A stretch of DNA of 64,000 bases from Tolypothrix sp. FACHB-123 (GTDB lineage Bacteria > Cyanobacteriota > Cyanobacteriia > Cyanobacteriales > Nostocaceae), in assembly GCF_014697075.1 (NCBI RefSeq), contig NZ_JACJRE010000007.1, positions 62,001-126,000 of the forward strand, written 5' to 3'. Of this stretch, positions 52,284-61,741 are shown in pieces; position 1 is the stretch's first letter; every line of letters begins with the position of its first letter. The notes beneath the pieces were generated by a model, which was not told the DNA's origin, ran no database searches, and saw only the letters and a program-made list of their open reading frames with translations. Both the position numbers and the translations under genes were made by a program.

Positions 52284-52460
52284 CTAAGCAAACATCTGAT
52301 ATATCTCTATTTCAAAAGGAACGGTACGCGGTGTAAAATAGTCAGGTTTTGTGCTGTTCCAAGTCCACCAAATAGTTCCTCCCAGCAACATGAGCAGGAG
52401 TAGCACCAAACTGATGAGGACTTCATTTGGTTGAAAATCAGAATAATGTTGGGTTTTCAT
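52284..52460 (-). CDS. Small single-pass membrane protein
   Basis: The 58 residues from the ATG at 52460 start MKTQHYSDFQPNEVLISLVL, with a leucine-rich hydrophobic helix (about 13-33) and a C-terminal WWTWNSTKPDYFTPRTVPFE. An AGGAGC ribosome-binding site lies upstream; a GTG at 52475 would overlap it. Transcribed with the small gene at 52052-52228 or singly. Function unknown. Confidence 0.6.
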   Translation of the reverse strand: MKTQHYSDFQPNEVLISLVLLLLMLLGGTIWWTWNSTKPDYFTPRTVPFEIEIYQMFA

Positions 52461-52647
52461 AACTAGCTCCTGCACATTCTGTAACTAAATCTTGTGCAAT
52501 CAGCAAACCTTTTACTAACTGCGAAATGGAAATTTTTGCTGCTAGCACAGGCTCACCAACCTCATCAGCAATACAACAATGTATGATCCCTTACGGATTT
52601 TGGTAGTCACCTCATGTTGTTTGTAATTTCAAGTTAAGGGAAAAAGT

Positions 52648-52664
52648 TGAGGAAGTTGTGAGGG
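52648..52664 (-). promoter_or_regulatory. Reverse copy of the direct-repeat motif upstream of hoxE
   Basis: On the plus strand it reads TGAGGAAGTTGTGAGGG, the inverse of the operator at 52789-52805, 207 bp before hoxE. It may serve hoxE from afar or face the small minus-strand genes. Confidence 0.5.
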
Positions 52665-52788
52665 AAAAAAAGAGTTAGGGAATGGAAGGGGGACAAAAAC
52701 AATGCCCACTCGCCCTGAGCGAAGTCGTACCCTACGGGAAGCAAGCTACGCGTAGCGTCTCGCAGAGAAGGGATGCCCTATACCCAAA

Positions 52789-52805
52789 TCCTCACAACTT
52801 CCTCA
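52789..52805 (+). promoter_or_regulatory. Direct-repeat operator upstream of hoxE
   Basis: TCCTCACAACTTCCTCA, 66 bp before the hoxE ATG, with perfect TCCTCA half-sites 11 bp apart. Confidence 0.7.
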
Positions 52806-52871
52806 AATTAATGCCCTATAAACTAAAGTGCGCGGAAGCTATATCGAAATCCTTATATAAAGGCTCATATT

Positions 52872-53420
52872 ATGAATTCAGCATCTGCTGCTCAAACGCA
52901 CAACCCAACAAAAGCACCTTCAGCAATACACAATAGCGGCGATAAACGCTTTAAGATGCTGGATGCAACTATCAAACGCTACCAGTATCAGCAAGATGCA
53001 TTGATTGAGGTACTGCATAAAGCGCAGGAACTTTTTGGATTTTTAGAAACCGATGTATTATTTTACGTTGCCCATAGTTTAAAATTACCGCCCAGCCGAG
53101 TTTATGGCGTAGCGACTTTCTACCATTTATTTTCCCTTGCTCCTAGCGGCGTCCATACCTGTGTGGTTTGTACGGGTACAGCTTGTTACGTTAAAGGTGC
53201 GCAAGCAATTTTGACAGAACTAGAAAATGCGGAAAATATTCATGCTGGTGAAACGACAGCAGATCATCAAGTTTCATTGTTAACTGCTAGGTGTTTAGGT
53301 GCATGTGGAATTGCGCCAGCAGTAGTTTTTGATGGCGCAGTCTTAGGTAATCAAACTGCTGAATCGGTATGCGATCGCATTAAAGCATGGCTGGAGGGTA
53401 AAGAGCGATCGTCTTCCTAA
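52872..53420 (+). CDS. hoxE: Bidirectional hydrogenase diaphorase subunit HoxE
   Basis: HoxE is a NuoE-like subunit of the diaphorase module that carries one 2Fe-2S cluster. The 182 residues include YQYQQDALIEVLHKAQELFG, PSRVYGVATFYHLFSLAPSG and the cluster cysteines in CTGTACYVKGA and ARCLGACGIAPAVVFDG. The N-terminal 30 residues are low-complexity. In most cyanobacteria hoxF follows directly; here a 2.7-kb unrelated gene lies between. Confidence 0.94.
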   Translation: MNSASAAQTHNPTKAPSAIHNSGDKRFKMLDATIKRYQYQQDALIEVLHKAQELFGFLETDVLFYVAHSLKLPPSRVYGVATFYHLFSLAPSGVHTCVVCTGTACYVKGAQAILTELENAENIHAGETTADHQVSLLTARCLGACGIAPAVVFDGAVLGNQTAESVCDRIKAWLEGKERSSS

Positions 53421-53542
53421 AATTCAGTTTTCTTTTTAGCGAACATCAAAATTTAATTTAAAAAATCTCCGCTAGGAAATGTAAATCACCATTTTTACAT
53501 TTTCTCCTGTAATTAACATATGGCTAGTAAGGATGGTCAGCT

Positions 53543-56272
53543 ATGAAATTGCGTAGATATTTTTCTGTATTTATCACTTTCTTATTAGTAGCATCTCTTA
53601 CTCTTATAAAACCCCTATCTGTTAATTCTCAAGCAAATAATTCATGCCAACAGAGTGGTATCGTATGCTTAGATAAGCAAGAAATATTTACTATTAGAGC
53701 AAATTCTGGTTCATATAGTCCTGAAAAACGCTCAAAAATCATTACTCAGAAAATACAAAATATTGCTGACAATTATTCAATTTCAATTAATTCTATTAAA
53801 GTTGAGGAAGGATATAACACTAACAATATTCTGGTAGGAGAGGCAATTCTTGTTACCGTAACAGATACCGATGGTAAAGCAGCAGGAATAAATAGAAAAT
53901 CCTTGGCAGAGAGATGGTTAATAAAAATTAAAGTTTCTATTGGAAAGCATAGAAAAAACCCATATGTTCCTTCTATAAAAGATCATGTTGCCATATTTTG
54001 GAGTAATTATATTGAACATCAAGATTTCATTAAAATATCAATTTACATTATTGGCATTTCATTTATTTATATAATAATAAGTTGGATATTTTTTTATCGT
54101 ATTAAAGATAGACAATGGATAGTTAATTTTAATAAAAGCCTGAATTCTCTTAGAAATGAATGGAGAAAACGCCAGCGAGAACAATGGATAGATTATCTAC
54201 AACAATCTTCATTGCAAATATTTAAATTTGCAAAAAATATAAAAAAAATTACTTTTTTAGCTTTAGGTATAGGAAGTGAAATAATAGTATTTATTCTTAT
54301 TGCTCTCTTAATTGTTAGGCTAATATTTGTAATTATCTATAATAATTTTGATTTAAAATCGGAAGAGCTAGAAGAACTGAGAAAGTATGTATCTACTCTG
54401 TTAAGTATTATTGGTCTAATCTTCTTGTTGGGAGTTGTTTCCGTTTTACTCCACTGGCTCTCCAGCAGTAGAGGAGGTACAGTAGTTCTTCTCTTCGAGG
54501 ATACAACTGCAACACAATCTGAAGAAAAAAATAACAATTCCGGAGAAAAACTTAAAGAAAAATCTAATATGGGTAAAGCGATCGCTGATTCATTAGTTGA
54601 GGAACTTCATAGAATTAGTCATATTCACACAAAGTTATCCCAGACTCTCAGTATAGGAGAAGAAAACATTGATTTACAGAGATTGGGAAAATTTAACTTT
54701 CCTCGGTTAACTCATCCTCAAGAAAATATAGAGAGTCATCTTACTGATGTTGTGACTTTTGAAGCTGGTAAAACTCGTTTCTCTATTGGAAGCATAATTC
54801 TAACTCTCAAACATCTATGGCCTTTTGGAGGTGTAAACAGGGTAATCTCTGGAAGTCTACAAGACTACGACTCAAAAACTCGTTTGTTTGTCAGATTAGA
54901 CTATGACAATGAAGTAAAAGCTTGGGAAGTGACGTGGAAAAAAGATGATCCAGCACCAATGACTGAGAAAATTAGGGATTTAGCTTATAAGGTTGCTATG
55001 TATTTAGCACCAGACATTATTGCTCAAACATGGGATGGTTTCAAGTTTTTCACTGAAGCAATTTCTAGCTACTACCAATATCAGCAAACTGGAGAGAAAA
55101 AACATCTTGATAATGCTAAAGAACATTGTAATAAAGCGTATCAAGCAGAAAGAAAATATGAGAAGCTTGATGGCTTATTCTATAAGATTGGCATAGCTTA
55201 TTTTGAGAAAGAATTATATGAGGATGCAAAAACAGCTTTTGATTTATCCCTAAAAATTAATCCTAAAAGCGAATATTCTTATACTGGAATTGGGAATGTA
55301 TATTACGCACAACACAAATTTGATAATGCTATCAATCAATATGAGCTTGCTAAGAGGGTAAATAAAGATTTTCTCTATGCTTACAATGGTCTTGGTAATG
55401 TATATTTTCAGTTAGGAGAGTTTGAACAAGCTCGTAAAAGCTATGAAGATGCTTGTAAAAAAAATGACAATTACTGGCATTCTCATTTCTGGAAACCTTA
55501 CCATAACCTTGGACTTATATACTTATACAGGGATGAAGAAAATTTAACCGACTATAAAAAGGCTGAAGAAAAATTTATAGAAGCCAAAGAGATTAACAAA
55601 AACCTAAAAGAGTCCCAGGAATTACATCCAGTCCACAGCGGGCTGGCTTTAACCTACCTTTTTCAAGCTATTCATATTGTATATCATATGCCTTATGTAC
55701 AATTAAACAAAGAATTATCAGAGTTAAAGTCAGAAAAAATTTTTGATGTCAGTTATATTAACTACCTACAAAAAATATATGAAGAAATTTGTGAAGTTAG
55801 TTATAGTCAAAATAAATACTTACAAAAGATTCGAGAGATTCGAGAAAAATTAGAACAAGCAAGACAAGAGATAGATAAAGCTGCTGATATTGCTTTAGAT
55901 AAAGAAGCTTATATTTACTGGAATCTTGGTTTAATTACCCTTGCTCAGATTAAAATATGTAAAGTTAATCTTAAGCTGGATGAAGTATGCAATGCTTGGA
56001 AAAAAGCCTTGAAAATTGCTTCTAATAATCAAAATAATCAGCTTTGCGTTGCGATATATAAATATGTAATTGCTGGAATTGAAAAAAATGCTGCATCTGT
56101 ATCTGCTATTGAATTATGTATTAATAATCCTCTAAATTGCGTAAAAAAAGGATGGTTAAAAGTAATATTAAAAGATATAAAAATTATCTCAATATGTTTA
56201 TATGAACAAAATCAGCCGATAAATGCTTTAATTCAAAAAATAGGAGAAGTAATTAAAAACATTAAAGATTAA
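53543..56272 (+). CDS. Large membrane protein with an MscS-like N-terminal domain and TPR repeats, between hoxE and hoxF
   Basis: The 909-residue protein has a signal peptide (about 1-31), then a periplasmic domain (about 38-135, EIFTIRANSGSYSPEKRSKI, ILVTVTDTDGKAAGINRKSL) resembling the N-terminus of cyanobacterial MscS-type channels. Hydrophobic segments lie near 167-187, 233-260 and 284-309, but no MscS pore is recognisable. A cytoplasmic domain of unknown type follows (about 345-500, FEAGKTRFSIGSIILTLKHL, VISGSLQDYDSKTRLFVRLD), then TPRs (about 510-650, FYKIGIAYFEKELYEDAKTA, YTGIGNVYYAQHKFDNAINQ, YNGLGNVYFQLGEFEQARKS) and a helical C-terminus. Codon use is markedly AT-rich beside its hox neighbours, suggesting acquisition. 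Role unknown. Confidence 0.8.
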   Translation: MKLRRYFSVFITFLLVASLTLIKPLSVNSQANNSCQQSGIVCLDKQEIFTIRANSGSYSPEKRSKIITQKIQNIADNYSISINSIKVEEGYNTNNILVGEAILVTVTDTDGKAAGINRKSLAERWLIKIKVSIGKHRKNPYVPSIKDHVAIFWSNYIEHQDFIKISIYIIGISFIYIIISWIFFYRIKDRQWIVNFNKSLNSLRNEWRKRQREQWIDYLQQSSLQIFKFAKNIKKITFLALGIGSEIIVFILIALLIVRLIFVIIYNNFDLKSEELEELRKYVSTLLSIIGLIFLLGVVSVLLHWLSSSRGGTVVLLFEDTTATQSEEKNNNSGEKLKEKSNMGKAIADSLVEELHRISHIHTKLSQTLSIGEENIDLQRLGKFNFPRLTHPQENIESHLTDVVTFEAGKTRFSIGSIILTLKHLWPFGGVNRVISGSLQDYDSKTRLFVRLDYDNEVKAWEVTWKKDDPAPMTEKIRDLAYKVAMYLAPDIIAQTWDGFKFFTEAISSYYQYQQTGEKKHLDNAKEHCNKAYQAERKYEKLDGLFYKIGIAYFEKELYEDAKTAFDLSLKINPKSEYSYTGIGNVYYAQHKFDNAINQYELAKRVNKDFLYAYNGLGNVYFQLGEFEQARKSYEDACKKNDNYWHSHFWKPYHNLGLIYLYRDEENLTDYKKAEEKFIEAKEINKNLKESQELHPVHSGLALTYLFQAIHIVYHMPYVQLNKELSELKSEKIFDVSYINYLQKIYEEICEVSYSQNKYLQKIREIREKLEQARQEIDKAADIALDKEAYIYWNLGLITLAQIKICKVNLKLDEVCNAWKKALKIASNNQNNQLCVAIYKYVIAGIEKNAASVSAIELCINNPLNCVKKGWLKVILKDIKIISICLYEQNQPINALIQKIGEVIKNIKD

Positions 56273-56327
56273 CAAAAACATTAACACAAGGCTTACACAA
56301 ATACTCTTTTGTCCATACCAAGTAATT

Positions 56328-56344
56328 TCCTCACAAGTTCCTCA
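56328..56344 (+). promoter_or_regulatory. Direct-repeat operator upstream of hoxF
   Basis: TCCTCACAAGTTCCTCA, 62 bp before the hoxF ATG, identical to the DUF6544 site. It gives hoxF its own control although it lies downstream of hoxE. Confidence 0.7.
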
Positions 56345-56406
56345 AAATTTTCCCCTAACTTCAGGGTAGAGCCAAAGTAACGATCTAAGAGGAGGCAGCC
56401 TCAAAG

Positions 56407-58032
56407 ATGGATCTAGCTGAATTACAGGAAATTGCCCAAAAGGAAAGATTATCTACTAAGCCTGTGCAAATTCGCTGTTGTCAGGCAGCTGGTTGTCTCT
56501 CAGCTAATTCTCAAACCATTAAACAGCGCTTAGAAGCAGCCGTCACCGCCGCAGGTTTAGAATCACAAGTGCAAGTAACTGGCGTTGGCTGTATGCGCTT
56601 GTGTTGTAACGGGCCATTAGTAGAAGTTCAGGGAACCACAAATACAGACTCTACCAACCAAGCAGAAAATTTGGGTACGCTGTATGAAAAGGTGACTCCA
56701 GAAGATGCACCATCAATTATTGCAGCTGTGACTGGGAGAGAAACTACAGTTCAAAAAGGCGATTTAACCCAGCCGTTTTTTACCTACCAAATGCCAATTG
56801 TTTTAGAAAATAGCGGCAAAATCGATCCCGAAAGTATTCAATCTTATATTGCAGCAGAAGGTTATCAAGCTCTATATCACGTACTGCGGGAAATGACACC
56901 CACAGAAGTAATCGAGACGGTGACGCGCAGTGGTTTACGGGGAAGAGGTGGCGCTGGTTATCCCACAGGTTTAAAATGGGCGCAAGTTGCTAAGGCAAAA
57001 GGCGATCGCAAATTTGTTATCTGTAACGCCGATGAAGGCGATCCGGGTGCATTTATGGATCGCAGCGTTTTAGAAAGCGATCCGCATCGAGTTTTAGAAG
57101 GAATGGCGATCGCCGCCTACGCTGTGGGCGCGCACCAAGGTTACATCTACATCCGCGCTGAATATCCTGTAGCCATTAGCCGCCTGCAAACTGCGATTCG
57201 CCAAGCACAACGTCTTGGCCTTGTGGGTAGCCAAATCTTTGAATCTCAGTTTGATTTTAAAATTGATATCCGCATTGGTGCCGGTGCTTATGTTTGCGGT
57301 GAAGAAACTGCCTTAATGGCTTCAATTGAAGGTAAGCGCGGTACGCCTCAACCCCGCCCCCCTTATCCTGCTCAGTCTGGTTTGTGGGGTTCACCTACCT
57401 TAATTAACAACGTCGAAACCTACGCCAACATTTCCCCCATTATTCGCAAAGGTGCTGATTGGTTCGCCAGCATTGGTACAGACAAGAGTAAAGGCACAAA
57501 AGTTTTTGCCCTTGCAGGTAACATCTGCAACACAGGTTTAATCGAAGTACCAATGGGAACGCCCTTACAGCAAATTGTTACAGAAATGGGCGGTGGCGTA
57601 CCTAACGGGCGTGTAGTCAAAGCTGTGCAAACTGGCGGCCCTTCTGGCGGATGTATTCCAGCATCAGCCTTTAATAGTCTCGTAGATTACGAATCCCTGA
57701 CTCAACTTGGTTCCATCATGGGTTCTGGGGGGATGATTGTCATGGATGACTCTACAAATATGGTAGATGTCGCCCGCTTCTTTATGGAATTTTGCATGGA
57801 AGAATCTTGTGGTAAGTGCATCCCCTGTCGAGTGGGAACGGTGCAAATGCACGAATTATTAACCAAAATTCGCGCCGGGAAAGCCACAACATCTGACTTA
57901 GAACTGCTAGAGGAACTGTGCGACATGGTGAAATATACCAGCTTGTGTGGGCTTGGTCAGTCTGCACCCAATCCAGTATTTAGCACCTTACGTTATTTCC
58001 GAGATGAATATTTAGCGTTATTAGTTCAGTAG
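56407..58032 (+). CDS. hoxF: Bidirectional hydrogenase diaphorase subunit HoxF
   Basis: HoxF holds the FMN and NAD(P)H site of the diaphorase. The 541 residues have an N-terminal 2Fe-2S thioredoxin-like domain ([30 protein letters not shown]), the NADH/FMN-binding [40 protein letters not shown] and [20 protein letters not shown], and the C-terminal 4Fe-4S motif [13 protein letters not shown] with [11 protein letters not shown]. It is intact. The GAGGAGG ribosome-binding site precedes the ATG by about 10 bp, and a terminator follows. Confidence 0.96.
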   Translation: MDLAELQEIAQKERLSTKPVQIRCCQAAGCLSANSQTIKQRLEAAVTAAGLESQVQVTGVGCMRLCCNGPLVEVQGTTNTDSTNQAENLGTLYEKVTPEDAPSIIAAVTGRETTVQKGDLTQPFFTYQMPIVLENSGKIDPESIQSYIAAEGYQALYHVLREMTPTEVIETVTRSGLRGRGGAGYPTGLKWAQVAKAKGDRKFVICNADEGDPGAFMDRSVLESDPHRVLEGMAIAAYAVGAHQGYIYIRAEYPVAISRLQTAIRQAQRLGLVGSQIFESQFDFKIDIRIGAGAYVCGEETALMASIEGKRGTPQPRPPYPAQSGLWGSPTLINNVETYANISPIIRKGADWFASIGTDKSKGTKVFALAGNICNTGLIEVPMGTPLQQIVTEMGGGVPNGRVVKAVQTGGPSGGCIPASAFNSLVDYESLTQLGSIMGSGGMIVMDDSTNMVDVARFFMEFCMEESCGKCIPCRVGTVQMHELLTKIRAGKATTSDLELLEELCDMVKYTSLCGLGQSAPNPVFSTLRYFRDEYLALLVQ

Positions 58033-58730
58033 AAACGCGATTAATCGTGTATTGGGCATTGGGCATTGGGCATTGGAAATTGCTGATTTCTCCTCTCCCT
58101 ACCTCAATAGATAAAGCTTCTTCACTCAACCATATTAGGCTAACTTCACCCGCTACCTGAAAAACTCTTTGTCATCACAGACGAGAGTTTTTTGTATTTT
58201 TTTAAACTTCAAGCACTGGCAACAGCGTAAATTGTTGGCAAAAAAGCTTTGTGTTATAATGTATCAGTTATCACTTAAGTAGATACGTAAAAAATTAATT
58301 AATTGTAGATAATTAGCAATTAAAAATGCCAAATTATCCTGAGTATTATTAATATTCTGGCTTTCAAGGCGAGAAAAATATTCAGATTATCCAGAAATAT
58401 TTTTGTGCCCGGTGGAACAAGTTAGTCAATAACAAGTCGGAATCATTAACGGCTAATTAATAGCCATAATTGTTGAGCTAAAACCCATCTACCTGAAAAA
58501 TATTATTTTTTTGATTGCCCATAGACAAAATTATATATGTGATTGCTTATGGCTTATTTTTAGTTGTGAACTGAGTTTAAAATATGCTGACTAATACTAA
58601 GTAAATTATCTAGTGTTTATTATCAAAAATATCATCTAACTTTTGTAGGATGGGCAATATCCCAGCCTAATGATATAAGCTATATGTGAAACATCGGATG
58701 GAAAATCTGCACTGAGAATGACGAATTATT
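58033..58730. other. Intergenic region after hoxF
   Basis: It contains a GGGCATT STRR (58050-58075), the terminator at 58161-58200, and then about 500 bp of AT-rich sequence with no gene or clear regulatory site seen. Confidence 0.6.
58161..58200 (+). terminator. Rho-independent terminator after hoxF
   Basis: AAAACTCT (58161-58168) pairs with AGAGTTTT (58184-58191) and is followed by a T-rich run. Confidence 0.7.
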
Positions 58731-59720
58731 ATGAAATATAGAAACTTTGGCTCTACCGACCTTGTAGTTTCGGAAATGGGAATTGGAGGGTCACACTTTG
58801 GCTCGATGATTAATCAACAAAGTCCTCAGGAAATTATCAGAACTTTGTCACAATCTCTAGATAGCGGTATTAATTTTTACGATATTGCTGATATTTATGG
58901 TCAGGGAGAAAGTGAAAAGCTGGTAGGCAAAACTTTTAAAAATAAACGCGACCAAGTAATTTATGCCAGTAAATCCGGATTTTGTTTGTCAAATACTGGT
59001 AGTATTATTGCCAAGGTTAAACCTTTTCTCAAACCAATTATTCGCTTAATTAAACCGATAAAACAGCCACTTTTACAAGCTAGATCTTCGCAATTAAAAC
59101 AGGATTTTTCGGCTGCTTATCTGGTGAGTGCTGTAGAAGCAAGCTTGAAAAGATTGCAGACTGATTATTTAGATATTTTTCAATTGCATGAACCTCCCGT
59201 ATCGGTAATTAAAAACGGTGAGGTATTCGAGACAATGGAAAAACTCAAGTCTCAAGGCAAAATTAGATACTATGGTATTGCTTGTCGCAATGTAGAAGAT
59301 GCTTTAGTTTGTTTAAATTATCCTGGGTGTTCTTCGCTACAAATAGAAATTAATTTACTCAATCAAACTGCTGTCGATAAAGTATTCCCTCTGCTCGAAA
59401 AAGATACTGTAGGAATAATTGCTAGACAAGCTTTTGCTTCCGGGAAACTGTTTAAGTTACTCCAAAATCCTGAAGCCTTCCCGGAAGTCACTGAAGATAT
59501 CAAGGTGCAACATACTGTCCAACAATTGCAAGAACTGGTTAAGCAAAGAGGAAAGGAGGCGATCGCGCAAATTGCGATTCAATTCGTTTTACAATTTGCA
59601 CCAGTGTCTGTAGTCGTTGTTGGTACTCGTAATCGTCAACATTTAGCAAACAATTTAGCTGCTTTTTCTTCACCAATTCTGACTCAAGAAGAAATGGCTG
59701 CTTTGGTATCGAGATTGTAG
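58731..59720 (+). CDS. Aldo/keto reductase family oxidoreductase
   Basis: This 329-residue NAD(P)H-dependent aldo/keto reductase has the barrel motifs YRNFGSTDLVVSEMGIGGSH, SGINFYDIADIYGQGESEKL with the catalytic Asp and Tyr, VIYASKSG with the catalytic Lys, and TDYLDIFQLHEPPVSV with the catalytic His region. The C-terminal VVVVGTRNRQHLANNLAAFS is the cofactor-binding end. It lies 31 bp upstream of the GMC oxidoreductase gene and is probably cotranscribed; the substrate is unknown but a sugar or polyol derivative would suit the pair. Confidence 0.9.
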   Translation: MKYRNFGSTDLVVSEMGIGGSHFGSMINQQSPQEIIRTLSQSLDSGINFYDIADIYGQGESEKLVGKTFKNKRDQVIYASKSGFCLSNTGSIIAKVKPFLKPIIRLIKPIKQPLLQARSSQLKQDFSAAYLVSAVEASLKRLQTDYLDIFQLHEPPVSVIKNGEVFETMEKLKSQGKIRYYGIACRNVEDALVCLNYPGCSSLQIEINLLNQTAVDKVFPLLEKDTVGIIARQAFASGKLFKLLQNPEAFPEVTEDIKVQHTVQQLQELVKQRGKEAIAQIAIQFVLQFAPVSVVVVGTRNRQHLANNLAAFSSPILTQEEMAALVSRL

Positions 59721-59751
59721 CTAGTTCATCTCCAGTGAGGTTAATCAAATA

Positions 59752-61338
59752 ATGATTATTGATGCACGTAGTATTGCCGAGAATGAAACTTTAGATTGTG
59801 ATATCTGCATTGTTGGTGCTGGTGCAGCAGGTATCACCTTAGCTTTGGAATTCTTGAACCAGGATGTAAAAGTTCTGTTACTGGAAAGTGGGGGAATTAA
59901 ATACGATGCAAATCTTGATGTCTTAAATCAAGGAGAAGTAAATCTCGCCACTCATAGTTCTTTAGAAGAAAATCGGCGCAGACAATTAGGGGGGGTAACA
60001 ACTGTCTGGGGCGGGAGATGCGTACCATTTGATGCATCTGATTTTGAATACCAATCTCATGTCCCTTACAGTGGTTGGCCGATTACAAAAAAGGATTTAG
60101 ATCCTTATTATGAATTGGCACATAAATATTGTGAACTAGGCGATTATAATTATGCTGTTGATGGCACAAAATCAATAGTTCCTGGTTTAAACTCAGCCAA
60201 TATCTCAACTGAGCAAATATATTTATTTAGTCCACCTACAGATTTTGGGAAGCGCTACTTAAATGTTTTAAAAAATGCGCCCAATATCACTTTGCTGTTA
60301 AATGCCAATTGTCTGAAAATTGCCACTGACGAAACAGGTAATAACGTTGATTATTTAGATGTTGCTTCTTTAAGAAGGAATAATTTTCAGGTACGAGCTA
60401 AACAATATGTGCTAGCAACTGGCGGGTTAGAAGTTACTAGATTATTACTAGTATCTAATGATGTTCATAAACAAGGTATTGGCAATCGCTTTGGTTTGCT
60501 AGGGCGATATTACATGGGACATCTCAATAGTTATATCAAAATTAAATTTGCAGAAAAAGTACCAGTAATTTGGGATTATCAACGCTTTCCTGATGGGCTT
60601 TACTATCAACACTCAATTGCCATTCGGGAAGAGAAACGCCAGGAAGATGGACTATTAAATCAACGTTTTTTTGTCGAGCGTCCCAATTTTATAGATCCTA
60701 GTCATCAAAGTAGCGTGCTTTCGGCTACTTATTTAGCAAAATCTTTGTTGAAAAAACAAAACATTTCTCAAGATTTACCGGCTCATCTCAAAAATATAAT
60801 TTTTGATCCGCAAGGGACGGTGGGTTTTGCTTATAAATGGATTACCCAAAGAATTTTGAGCTATAAGAAATTACCTTCTGTAATTATAGAAAACAAATCT
60901 AATCTGTATACATTCCGCATCGATAGTGAGCAGATACCCAACCCCAATAGTTTGGTAAGTTTAAGCGAGAGCAAAGATAATTTTGGCATTAATCAACTCA
61001 AAGTTGATTGGCGGCTGAGTGAATTAGATATTTTTAGTGTGGAGAAATCTGTAGAGATACTCAAGCAAGCAGTAGAAAATACTGGTTTAGGAAAGGTTGT
61101 TCCTGGAATTAGAACATCAGCAGCGCCACAAGGAGGACATCATTTAGGGACAACGAGAATGTCAAGCACTCCGGAAACAGGTGTTGTGGATGCAAATTGC
61201 AAAGTTCATGATGTGAGTAATTTGTATATTGCTAGTAGTTCTGTGTTTACAACTTCTAGTTATGCGAATCCTACTCTCACAGTTGTGGCGTTAACAGTTA
61301 GGCTTGCCGATCATATTAAGCAATCTTACAAGAAGTAG
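59752..61338 (+). CDS. GMC-family FAD oxidoreductase
   Basis: The 528-residue flavoprotein of the glucose-methanol-choline family has the FAD-binding CDICIVGAGAAGITLALEFL, VLLLESGGIKYDAN, RQLGGVTTVWGGRCVPFD, and the C-terminal catalytic region HHLGTTRMSSTPETGVVDAN followed by VSNLYIASSSVFTTSSYANP. It resembles the sugar or alcohol dehydrogenase-like GMC group. Cotranscription with the aldo/keto reductase suggests successive redox steps on one compound, which is inference. Confidence 0.88.
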   Translation: MIIDARSIAENETLDCDICIVGAGAAGITLALEFLNQDVKVLLLESGGIKYDANLDVLNQGEVNLATHSSLEENRRRQLGGVTTVWGGRCVPFDASDFEYQSHVPYSGWPITKKDLDPYYELAHKYCELGDYNYAVDGTKSIVPGLNSANISTEQIYLFSPPTDFGKRYLNVLKNAPNITLLLNANCLKIATDETGNNVDYLDVASLRRNNFQVRAKQYVLATGGLEVTRLLLVSNDVHKQGIGNRFGLLGRYYMGHLNSYIKIKFAEKVPVIWDYQRFPDGLYYQHSIAIREEKRQEDGLLNQRFFVERPNFIDPSHQSSVLSATYLAKSLLKKQNISQDLPAHLKNIIFDPQGTVGFAYKWITQRILSYKKLPSVIIENKSNLYTFRIDSEQIPNPNSLVSLSESKDNFGINQLKVDWRLSELDIFSVEKSVEILKQAVENTGLGKVVPGIRTSAAPQGGHHLGTTRMSSTPETGVVDANCKVHDVSNLYIASSSVFTTSSYANPTLTVVALTVRLADHIKQSYKK

Positions 61339-61741
61339 TATTTTACAGGTGCGTTCGCTACTAAGCTCGACTTTATCCAAAATTAATAACTTGGCTTTCC
61401 TTATCCGGCAAAAATCCTGGTTTTTTGGCAAATACTTTTTCCATGTTACTGATTTGCGCTTAAGTCCAAAAACTAAAAATACTGTCCTGTAATGGTTTCA
61501 GCGTCGGGTTTTGGTTTTCCTAAAAATGGATAAAGTCGAGCTTAGAAGCTTTTTTGAAAGCGGATTCAAATTCCGATTCCATTTCAGGTTTGACATGAAG
61601 CATCACTGCCTCAAGAATCATAAGCTATGTCCTGAAAACTGAAGATATGCTGTTTAGTATAGTGCGATCGCGCAAACTTTACTACTGCTGTAAAGATATA
61701 GGGTTAGATGTTTTCGCAACCCAACCCTGTAAATCAATTAA
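61339..61741. other. Intergenic region with a TIR-bounded element
   Basis: The gap contains the 183-bp element at 61362-61544. The rest (61545-61741) has no gene. The flank GGTGCGTTCGCTACTAAG at its left side is also present at 44629-44646. Confidence 0.6.
61362..61544. mobile_element. 183-bp MITE with perfect 18-bp terminal inverted repeats
   Basis: TAAGCTCGACTTTATCCA (61362-61379) is perfectly inverted at 61527-61544 (TGGATAAAGTCGAGCTTA). Both outer ends are TA, the target duplication made by IS630/Tc1-type transposases, so the element proper may be 61364-61542. It has no transposase. Confidence 0.8.
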
